Source: Thereva unica (taxonomy: Eukaryota; Arthropoda; Insecta; Diptera; Therevidae). Taken from it: a DNA stretch of 64,000 nt. The position numbers were made by a program, and so were the translations under genes. The notes under the pieces are model-generated. The model saw nothing but the letters and a program-made list of their open reading frames with translations. It had not been told where the DNA came from and made no database searches. This document shows positions 57,001 to 64,000 of the stretch, piece after piece; the first letter of the stretch is position 1, and each line of letters begins with the position of its first letter. Where the stretch lies: NCBI GenBank assembly GCA_949987705.1, contig OX465281.1, positions 102,943,248 through 103,007,247 on the forward strand, read 5' to 3'.

Positions 57001-59368
57001 CCTTTGTCGTAGTGCTCTCCTTGACTACGGCATGATGCGGCATGTAATACCTGTGGGGTGTTTGCCCTGTGGTTACTTTCATATGCCCTAAATCAATGTA
57101 CTCCCTCAAACATTGTGTGTAGGCTTCGCGTAGCTCTACATTCTGAGACAATTTTCTTTCCATTTGGACTAGCCTAGACATTGCTTGTCCTCTAGATTCA
57201 CCTAGATCGGGTGGGCTACCGCCCACGAACGGTATGCTAACTTCATAGTGACCATTTGGATGGCGTTTTGTGTGGTCCTCATAGTGCTTCTCACACATTT
57301 CTTCCTCAACTGTTAGACGTCGTCCGGTGTCCAACTCTTCCCATTCCCAAAACTTCTTCATTTGACTATTTAACTCTTGCAAAGTATCCGTCTGCTGAAG
57401 GGTAAATGCCGGTAAGTTCGATTGACTTCGCTTATGTACACTTGTAGCTGCTTTGCCAAATATTATCCAACCTAAGCTGGTGTTCTGGGCGACGGGCGAT
57501 TGGTTAACTCCCTTGCGTAGACCATTTTGTATGATATCTGCGTACACGTCGACACCTAATAATACATCGATTCGACCTGGTTCGGTGTAATTTGGGTCAG
57601 CCAACTCTAGGCCGTCAATGTGTGACCAGTTTTGCCATGCAATTCTTTTCGGTGGGAATACATTAGTGATGTTTTTGATGACATAGGCCTGCAACGTACG
57701 CTCAAACTTAGGGTCTATGGTGGACAGCAATGAAACGCACGCTATCTTAGTTGATGTTGCCACTGGAACGGATGCTATACCGGTCACCTCTAACGCAGCT
57801 GGTATGGTATCCGCTTGTAAGGATTGATATGCCGTTTCGGTTATGAACGAGCTCTGCGATCCAGGATCGATTAGCGCTCGCAGAGTCAGATGAGTTCCTT
57901 TATCATCCTTAATTTTTACCAATGCTGTCGCTAGCATTGATTGCGTGTTATTCCTGCTATAATTGCAGTTGGTAACAGTTTGATTCTTGGGATTCTCCTC
58001 TTTCTTATCTACTTTTCCCTGACAACTTTCCTCTTGTGTGGATCCATCATGCAACAACACATGATGCTTTTTTCCACATTGGGGACACCTATTGCTGCTG
58101 GTGCATGTTGCATTTGGATGTGACCTCAGGCAGTTATCACACACCCTATTTTCTGTTAGCCATCTCCGTCTCGCGTTCATGTCCAAACTCTTGAATGTTT
58201 GGCATTGAGATAGGAAATGTTGTTGTCTGCACATTAGACAGTGAACGTTCCTGGCTTTCAACTTTCTATAATCCCCCTTGTTATTATTTACAAACCCTCT
58301 TTGTTGATACCTTTCTTTATTTTCTCGCCAACAATTATCTCTGCCTTGTTTGTCAACATTGTGTTGGCTTATATGATAACTCGCAGTTCGATTCCGATCC
58401 TTGCCACCCTTTCTAACTTCTCGATTTGATATATTTTGATTAATATCATTGGTGGCTTCTAAACTGCGATACCTTTCTTCCATAAATTTGCTTAAATCTG
58501 CTAACGACGGCAAATCGTCCGATTTAGCAATCAACTGTTCCCAAAGATTTCGTGTTTTATCCGGCAATCTTTGTGCCGTTGCATAAACAAATATGGGATC
58601 CCAGTTGGTAATATCGACCTTAAGGACTTGTAAGCCATGCTTAACGCGATGCAGTTCATCTAACACTGCTCTTATGTATTTATAAGACTCATTTTTAATC
58701 TTCGATTGATTAAATAATAATTTAAATTGGGCGTATATTAATAGCCTCCGCTTGTTGTAGCGTTTGCATAATAATTCCCATGCTGGCGCATAATTTTCTG
58801 ACGTCATATCAAACGCGTCTAAGTCTCTTCGAGCTTCCCCTGTGAGACTGTTTTTTAAATAATGAAGTTTATCGACTGCTGTCAGTCGTTCTTCACTGTG
58901 TATCAATGATACGAAACGATCATGGAAAGTCCTCCATGAAGTATATTGGCCATCGAACTTTGGAATTTCAATGGTCGGAAGTTTTACAATGGCCTTGGGT
59001 GCGCTTGTTTGCTCACTAACTTGAACCTTTTGTTTCGATTCTTCAGCTTTCTGAGCAATGCATGCCTCTAGCGCATCTTGCAAGTCACCCATGAATTCTG
59101 AGTATGATTCCTCAAATTCCTGAAACTGAGTGCCTTGTACGTACCGAATTACTTCATCCCGAACACTTTCGTCTTTGATGCTAGTAACATCGGCTGCACC
59201 TAATTCTAGGTAATTACTCTCAAACCTCTCCCATATTATTTTAATAGTTTCGATCTTCCCTTTTATATAACCTGCCGTTCTTCTATGCTTGGAAGTCTTA
59301 TTATAGTTGGAGATTGTCTGCCTTAGCTGTGTCTCCAACGTGCCTTGCATTTTTAATGTAGTTTTCAT
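54077..59368 (-). CDS. gag-pol: BEL/Pao Gag-Pol polyprotein, intact
   Basis: One uninterrupted frame of 1763 codons. Gag part: a DUF1759-like region at about 130-290 (PTIEIPKFDGQYTSWRTF), then CCHC-type fingers at about 376-435 (CLMCRQQHFLSQC, CDNCLRSHPNATC, CPQCGKKHH). Protease: a DUF1758-type aspartic site, ALIDPGSQSSFI, at about 498-508. Reverse transcriptase: VRVVFDASAK, VTADIEKMYRMI and the catalytic YVDD at about 912. RNase H: MGFCDASVRAYAAVVY at about 1090. Integrase: a zinc region (HFHKTTLHGG, CVTCIRYRA) at about 1400-1445, a core with VGVDYAGP, IYSDNGTNF (about 1534) and GLWEAGVKSIK. C-terminal: a DUF5641-like domain, WPLGVVHEIHPGSDN. All catalytic residues are visible. Length and order are as expected for the family. 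With the young LTRs this copy may be active. Confidence 0.96.
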   Translation of the reverse strand: MKTTLKMQGTLETQLRQTISNYNKTSKHRRTAGYIKGKIETIKIIWERFESNYLELGAADVTSIKDESVRDEVIRYVQGTQFQEFEESYSEFMGDLQDALEACIAQKAEESKQKVQVSEQTSAPKAIVKLPTIEIPKFDGQYTSWRTFHDRFVSLIHSEERLTAVDKLHYLKNSLTGEARRDLDAFDMTSENYAPAWELLCKRYNKRRLLIYAQFKLLFNQSKIKNESYKYIRAVLDELHRVKHGLQVLKVDITNWDPIFVYATAQRLPDKTRNLWEQLIAKSDDLPSLADLSKFMEERYRSLEATNDINQNISNREVRKGGKDRNRTASYHISQHNVDKQGRDNCWRENKERYQQRGFVNNNKGDYRKLKARNVHCLMCRQQHFLSQCQTFKSLDMNARRRWLTENRVCDNCLRSHPNATCTSSNRCPQCGKKHHVLLHDGSTQEESCQGKVDKKEENPKNQTVTNCNYSRNNTQSMLATALVKIKDDKGTHLTLRALIDPGSQSSFITETAYQSLQADTIPAALEVTGIASVPVATSTKIACVSLLSTIDPKFERTLQAYVIKNITNVFPPKRIAWQNWSHIDGLELADPNYTEPGRIDVLLGVDVYADIIQNGLRKGVNQSPVAQNTSLGWIIFGKAATSVHKRSQSNLPAFTLQQTDTLQELNSQMKKFWEWEELDTGRRLTVEEEMCEKHYEDHTKRHPNGHYEVSIPFVGGSPPDLGESRGQAMSRLVQMERKLSQNVELREAYTQCLREYIDLGHMKVTTGQTPHRYYMPHHAVVKESTTTKVRVVFDASAKTSNKKSLNEQMLNGPTLQPKLFATLLNWRQYKYAVTADIEKMYRMISVSPSDRKYQTILWRENPKEPVQEYELQTVTFGTTAAPYLAIKTLQRLATDEIKQWPKAARKVFTDFYVDDLLTGADTLPEALELQRELIDLLRSGGFHLRKWVANHQSLLEAIPSADREIQLPLQVKEDNQIKALGIYWHPAKDYFSYAIKESEFAQLAKTKRKILSEVAKLYDPLGWIAPCIVIAKLIMQKLWMNGYQWDDPVDQEIQQEWTQFKEQLPHIQNFRIPRWLKTSTGNKRCQLMGFCDASVRAYAAVVYIRTVLEDESIETTLLMARTRVAPIKPISLPRLELCGAVLLSKLIRQIKIDMHLQDIQSKCWTDSKVVLAWLKGMPNKWKTFVANRIVEISENADRTSWHYVSTKENPANLPSRGVMPAKLQEASIWWQGPTWLRKPEDKWPKEILVDLKTELEAKTTTKTLMTNQPIITEWWMKFSSLTKTLRVMAYCHRFIHNSRSKKERRNSQLLAKEIEWARTKLVQLAQKQMFPKECEQLSSIKAINKSSQLTKLCPFRAEDGTIRVGGRLKNANLSYDTKHPIILQRQHHVTNLIIDHFHKTTLHGGAQLVLNTIRNQYWITNGMLAVKERISKCVTCIRYRATAPSQIMGSLPSARITPANPFENVGVDYAGPIELKMSKHKGSKVYKGYFCIFICMCTKAIHIEVASDMTTEAFIAALRRFIGRRGLCRNIYSDNGTNFVGANKQLQSQMKQILNDATAQAADELANLNIQWHFNPPITPHFGGLWEAGVKSIKHHLRRINNDRILTFEELTTLLVQIEACLNSRPLCQLSADPSNLEILTPGHFLVGRNLKAVPEATSKDNMPYLDRWKHVQQLVQRFWTQWPQEYLLELQKRNKWLLQQPNLKIGQVVIIMDDNRPPAQWPLGVVHEIHPGSDNQVRVVTVRTSSAIIKRPIQKLCPLSA

Positions 59369-59489
59369 TTTGTCGTTAATTGAACTACAACTACTAAACC
59401 AAAATAATCCCGAAAATACTTAAACGTTTGAATGATTTACTAATTTTTATCTAATTGTGAATTTATAGGATATAACTATTTGACCATTT

Positions 59490-59510
59490 TTATCCGGCTC
59501 GAAGGACCAA
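59490..59510 (-). promoter_or_regulatory. Primer-binding site of the BEL/Pao element
   Basis: On the minus strand TTGGTCCTTCGAGCCGGATA begins right behind the 5' LTR end GTAACA. This is the form of site usual for BEL/Pao elements, as recalled. Confidence 0.85.
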
Positions 59511-61512
59511 TGTTACGGCGCAAGCCGTAATAATAAGAAAAATTCTTTTATTATAAACTTTAAGTTCTTCCAAATTGAAGAACCCACAATATTTACCTTT
59601 CTTTTACTTTAGCTTTCTGTAATGGTTAAAGGTTGCGGAATCAAAGATAAAAATGGTTTAAAATACTTATATTATCTCCTACAAATTACACTTCTAATTA
59701 ATTCTAAATTCCTCTAAACTCTACTTTACTTTAATATTCAATTTTTAAGTTTTTAAATTTCAAATTGCTTATAACTACTTATACTATTACTGCTGCCTTT
59801 ATTTATCTGAAAATGTAATTATTAGTAAATCATTCAATCTATATTTCAAATTCAATGTTCTTTACTTTTGTTCCTTATTTCTCTATTCAGAATATAATTA
59901 GGTCACCACAGTGTCCCGGTTGTATTCCAGCTGCTGTAGCTGACCAATAATTGTTTTCGTTAATCGCTTGTGCTTCCACTGTAACCCGACTTAGATCTGT
60001 ATGACCTTGCGGGATTCAGTGCACACAGGATGAAATGGCGATTTATTCGCAGTATTCAGTGCATACAGGAGAAATGGCGATTTATTCGCAGCCTTCTCCC
60101 CTTTTTGCTGTCCTTTTTTAATTTACAGCCTATAATGTTTTTTACCTGCCACTGGTTTGGACTTCTTAAAACAGGGTCAAAGCCTTTCATACGCTATGGA
60201 TCTATGTATACGCAACTTTGTTACGATTCAATATTGGAAATTTAGATAATTAAAATAGAGCGAATTTCGCTCAACCTGGTTAGCTAAGTTTTGTTTTTAA
60301 CAAAAATTTTGTTTTTAGTCGAGATTCGACTTGAAAGTTCTTACGGTTTAGAACTTGACTAAATAGAAAGCTTATGATTTCTGCTAATCACTAGCTGTGA
60401 GTTATCAAAAATCATTTAAAATCCCGATCATACGATATATAAGGGATTTGTTTGAATTTAATTCCTTAACAGAGATTCCTAAACAGAAAATCTCTGATAG
60501 AGGATAAAATGGTTATAGTCACTATGGACAACCCGAACACACGAATTTGTGCTGATTTATTTAATTTAAATTCCTCAACAGAGATTCCTAAACAGCAAAT
60601 CTCTGATAGAGGATAAAATATTATAGTCGATATTCGACTTATAGCAAAAAAAACCTCCACCAACTTTGGCGTCCACACAACTACGTTGTTAGTACTTTTT
60701 ATATGTTAAACCTAACAAAGGAATTGTCGGTGAAAACCCGACAATTATCTACGCCCTAATCAATGTTTTATGTTAGTTTTTTTATAAACCGTGATATCCG
60801 CCACCAGTGGTTATGACGTATATTCAGTATATTTTTTCTAAACCTGACACAGGAATTGTCGGTGAAAACCCGACAATTATTTACGCCCTAATATTTAATT
60901 GTGAAAAATTTGTCGGGATACGACATCCATCACCAAAAGTACAATTAAAAAATTAATAAAAGTTTTTTTTTTGTTACGCCTGTCTAACCTTTTAAGATTG
61001 CCGGTAAAAACCCAGACAATATCTAAATCCCTAATATACGTATACGCGTTGATAGCCTCTCTGACGACTTCGTCTGATCGACTGACCAGTTTCCTTCGGT
61101 GCAAGAACTTTTATTTCTCTTCCTCTGTCGAAATGAAAGATGGCGCTTGGTGGAGCTTTTTCACCACGGCACGATCATTTTACAGTGGCTGTAGTTTCGA
61201 TCAATTTTATGATTAAAGCTTTCTCTAAAGCTTTTTTTATTATTAACTGGGTGACATTAAGTTTAGGTAAGTGTTTACTATTTTTGTTTTAAAATATTAT
61301 TTTTGAATTTTTTATTTATTTTTAGGAAGGAAGCGAACTGGGTTTCAGGACTAGGTGCAGGTAATTTTTTTTATAATCATTTTTTATTTATTATTTTTTC
61401 TTTTTAGCTTGAAATCTATTAGTTTATATCGGGTCGGCGTCTGACGGTTTGTTTACGTCTGTTTTGGATTGATTTTTTTTCTTTTAATATTTTTTATTTT
61501 CAGGCCAAAACA
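59511..61512 (-). repeat. 5' LTR of the BEL/Pao element
   Basis: This is a direct repeat of 45371-47373. Differences noted by eye: about 60157 (G for T), 61157 (T for C), two near 61188-61201, and a 1-bp shorter T-run near 61479. It drives minus-strand transcription toward the gag-pol frame. Confidence 0.93.
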
Positions 61513-61839
61513 CTCGCAGATATCCATCAGCTTGCAAGGAAAAATCTTAAGATTGCCAGTGACAGGATGAAAACTAGGTACGACCTCCGAGCAAACTGTA
61601 GCGGATACCAGAAAGGTGACCTCGTTTGGCGGTTCAACCCCCGGCGACGAAAAGGCAAGTCTCCAAAACTTCAGCGCCAGTGGGAGGGGCCCTATAAAAT
61701 CTTAACACGGATCAACGATGTTGTCTACAGGATTCAACAAGGACCCAAAGCAAAGAAGAAGATAGTTCACATAGACAGGCTGTGCCCATATCATCAGCCG
61801 GATCCAGGATGGACAACTGTTGGGGACGAACAGTCCTAA
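61513..61839 (+). pseudogene. pol: Integrase C-terminal module of 412-like copy 2
   Basis: Directly after the BEL target duplication the gypsy integrase frame resumes. It carries a helical LARKNLKIASDRMKTRYD segment, GDLVWRFNP, then the GPY/F module WEGPYKILTRINDVVYRIQ and the RLCPYHQ tail, with a stop at 61837-61839. It is the missing end of the integrase cut at 44827. GPY/F modules are thought to guide multimerisation and target choice. Confidence 0.88.
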
Positions 61840-61916
61840 GAAGGGAGCAATGTATGATTTATGCGCCATCTGTCCGTTAAAAAGCTGAATCAACGATTGT
61901 CGTTAACGACTGTGGT

Positions 61917-63094
61917 TGTTGTCTGAACTAATGATTTATGTACTAAACTAAAATTGGAACGCGCGATAATTATTATTATTATTATTTATTAAAATCACTA
62001 GTACATAAAGATAATTATAATCTTAACACGCTATAACACGTATGTACATCAAAAAATGGATAAAAGTTTATATAAATCAAAATAAAAAAAATTAAACTAA
62101 AAATTGGCTTAATATTAAGATACGTTACATAAGATAAAGAGAGAGAGAGAGAAAAGAAAAAAAAAAGAAAGGAAGAAATGTTAAAGAGAAAAAACTAAAA
62201 CTAATTTGATGGAAGATTATTGACTTGTAAGGTAATTAGATACAAGCTTCCTGAACACATTCATAGACCTCGCACTCTGAATGGCGTGTGGCAAATTGTT
62301 CCACATGCGAAGACAGTGAACAAAAAAGGACCTTTGCCCAACAAGGTGATGGACTCTGAGCGGGATAAAAAGTATTTTCCTAGTTGTACGACCGCGATGA
62401 AGATACTCGAGGAGGTAGGACGGACGTTCAAAGCGCTGAAGTTTATAGATGAATAATACTGCCTTGAGGGAAAGGTATTGGTCGAACGTGCAACCCAGGA
62501 TAGAAGAGCCGTAAGGGCTTATATGGTCAAATCTGCGGAGGTTATGCACAAACCTGGTACAATCATTAAAGGCAACGTTAAGTTTGGCCCGGCATGATGC
62601 ATCTGGGGACGGAAAAACTGAGCTAGCGTAAGTAAAATGAGGCAGCACTAAGGATTTGATAAGCTTTGACCGCACACTTGCAGGCAGAATGGACGCGAAC
62701 AGCCAGATAAGTGAAGACAACTTCAAGCTTCTGGACGAAAAGAAAAGAACATACCACTAGGTTCGACAAAAGGGACGAAGGTTCCAGAAGTTAGATAAAG
62801 GTGGAGCTTGGATATAAAAGCGACTTGTAGGCGCTGAGGGAGTCAGTTTTGATTTAAAAGGCTATAAAAGTGTTTTAAAGTGAGAACAGTGAAAAGTAGT
62901 GATATAAAAGTGAACTATAAAGCGATAGATAGAATTTAATAGTGCGAGATAGTAAATTAGAAGTGATAAACTGTAAGAATTGTGTTTGTTGTTAAATTGT
63001 GTTTTGGTTTGTAATAAATAAATTTTGTGTGGATAATTAAAAAGTGTATTCCTTAATTAATCCTACGAATCCGTTAAGCCGTAAAAACGTAACA
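61917..63094 (+). repeat. 3' LTR of 412-like copy 2, split by a LINE fragment
   Basis: It starts TGTTGTCTGAACTAATG and ends CGTAACA. The LTR is interrupted from about 61965 to 62705. The right part contains a GATATAAAAG box near 62811 and a GAGTCAG initiator near 62839. Confidence 0.85.
61965..62726 (-). pseudogene. 5'-truncated LINE inserted in the LTR
   Basis: On the minus strand a 169-codon frame (62726-62217) carries a LINE reverse-transcriptase C-terminal region (KSLVLPHFTYASSVF, FNDCTRFVHNLRRFDHIS, YLLEYLHRGRTTRK, HCLRMWNNLPHAIQ). A 3' untranslated region follows with purine runs, then a tail of TAA units at about 61966-61988. Flanks GCGCGATA and GCCAGATA, both related to the uninterrupted LTR text GAGCGATA, look like a worn target-site duplication. 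Only the end of the polymerase is present, as usual for 5'-truncated copies. Confidence 0.8.
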
Positions 63095-63759
63095 AATTAT
63101 TAAAAACAAACCAGTCTGGATACATTATTCAACTGGAAGCCTGCCGTCAAAACCGATAATTAGTGACCTGGTGAGGGGCTACAAAACTTCACTTGTTTTG
63201 TGATAACAAAAATATTGCAAACAAGTTGGAGTTCTTGATGTTCAGGTGAGTCAATATGAAAGAAGAGAGTTCTAGATGTAGACATATTGTGCAGCAATAA
63301 GCATGCTTAGGACGGCCAGACCTAGAAGGCACAGACGAAGAAAAATCTAGAATAGAAAACTCTACTATGTATAAATTAGTAGAAATTTGAAAGATCTTCA
63401 TGATATTCAATATCACCGCCGCTGGAAATGTGCGCACAAACATTCCATCGACATTATGCGAACAGGCATTCTGTCAGCCTTTTCAAACATCAAAGTAAGA
63501 CGGACAAAAGCCTCCTTCGTGCTAACCCATTATTAAACACCAAATCCAAATAATCTTATAGTTCTATAATACATATCTACAATATTTTCATTCATTTTTA
63601 ATGTTTTTTGGGTTCAAAGGTAAACATTTTTTAATGCTTGTGATTTTCTTAAAATTTGTTGCTTTGCAAATTACTGAGTTGATTGAGAGGATAGAAAAGC
63701 CGCCCTTCTTTAAAACTACATAGATATTTGCAGAAACTTGAAAGATTGGACGCCTTCTG
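63095..63759. other. Unassigned sequence right of the gypsy element
   Basis: No gene was recognised. An 84-codon minus-strand frame shows no family features. There is no match to the left flank of the gypsy element, whose own left end is truncated, so no duplication can be tested. Confidence 0.4.
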
Positions 63760-64000
63760 TAAAACTGTACCTGACTAACTTAACTTATATCTCGTGGTTT
63801 GAGAGCTTTGTTTCTGGCCGTTCAATTAAGATAGAACTGAATGGCGTTGAATCTCGGCGCGCGTTCCCCTGGGTCGATTCTCTCACTTGATCTCTTTCTA
63901 ATATTCATTAATGATATACTCTCAATCCCCTCCAACCCACTTCATAAGTTTTGTCGATGACACTCTGCGTTACTCCTACGCCTTATCTCTACGAAAACTT
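63760..64000 (+). pseudogene. LINE reverse-transcriptase palm remnant, cut by window end
   Basis: Broken frames read a WFESFVSGRSIKIELNGV-type block, then a degenerate PGSILSLDLFLIFINDIL (normally GVPQGS...LF..FINDL), then VDDTLRYSYALSLRKL in another frame, equivalent to the catalytic F-x-D-D block. At least one frameshift separates the last two. It continues beyond the window. Confidence 0.7.

Larger units (their letters stand above)
45371..61512 (-). mobile_element. BEL/Pao LTR retrotransposon, full length, with nested insertion
   Basis: Direct LTRs 45371-47373 (2003 bp) and 59511-61512 (2002 bp) are bounded by the 5-bp target duplication CTCGC (45366-45370 and 61513-61517). It reads on the minus strand, so the right LTR is the 5' LTR. 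The LTRs differ by about four substitutions and one 1-bp indel by eye, pointing to a recent insertion. Inside are one complete gag-pol frame, a primer-binding site, a polypurine tract and, between the stop codon and the 3' LTR, a 6.4-kb nested repeat element. Confidence 0.95.
39772..63094 (+). mobile_element. 412/mdg1-like gypsy element, copy 2, split by nested insertions
   Basis: In order: truncated 5' LTR (39772-40122), primer-binding site, gag, protease, reverse transcriptase, RNase H, integrase to 44827. The SINE (44828-45306) and BEL/Pao element (45371-61512) follow, then the integrase C-terminal module (61513-61839) and a 3' LTR (61917-63094) with a LINE fragment inside. Without the insertions it would be about 6 kb. 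Several frameshifts, a nonsense codon and an apparent in-frame deletion in the integrase make it defective. Confidence 0.9.

Overview
This window is a repeat-on-repeat stretch of an AT-rich animal genome, most likely an insect. The evidence is the mix of families: an errantivirus-type Ty3/gypsy element with an env gene, 412/mdg1-like and 17.6/297-like gypsy elements, a BEL/Pao element, a CR1/Jockey-type LINE, tRNA-headed SINEs, TA-flanked foldback elements, a hAT-like element and several satellite arrays. The order of insect cannot be fixed from the sequence. No host protein-coding gene, rRNA or convincing functional tRNA gene was recognised.

Layout. 1-2442 is a satellite with three monomer types in a higher-order pattern. 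2443-6290 is mostly unassigned and holds two tRNA-like promoters and an inverted orphan piece of the satellite. 6292-6905 is a LINE 3' fragment. 6906-10911 is a 4.0-kb foldback element with about 390-bp terminal inverted repeats and palindromes nested inside. 10914-16535 is a broken 17.6/297-like gypsy element, with a LINE tail fragment and a deleted 412-like element (14481-15935) inside it. 16739-25861+ is an errantivirus on the minus strand: gag and env are open, while pol carries nonsense codons and frameshifts. Its 5' end is mirrored at about 26640-28101, giving a large palindrome around a 26-bp tandem array. 28102-30540 is a run of TA microsatellites and foldback MITEs. 30541-33733 holds duplicated modules, a 448-bp tandem duplication with tRNA-like promoters, and a small MITE. 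About 33734-37184 is a LINE whose endonuclease has been lost. 37671-39447 is another foldback element.

39772-63094 is a second 412-like gypsy element, split open by nested insertions. A SINE (44828-45306) and a 16.1-kb BEL/Pao element (45371-61512, TSD CTCGC) interrupt its integrase. The BEL element contains a tandem-unit repeat element (47613-54038), and that contains a hAT-like element (47986-52570, 8-bp TSD) filled with satellite arrays. A LINE fragment sits in the 3' LTR of the gypsy element. The window ends in another LINE reverse-transcriptase remnant.

The only element that looks potentially competent is the BEL/Pao copy: it has one open 1763-codon gag-pol frame and nearly identical 2.0-kb LTRs. 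The other elements are deleted, frameshifted or interrupted. The most interesting structures are the datable nesting stack, the foldback family with its modular palindromes, the mirrored errantivirus 5' ends around a higher-order tandem array, and satellite arrays carried inside a DNA transposon. I did not see evidence of a new enzymatic system; the novelty here is structural.
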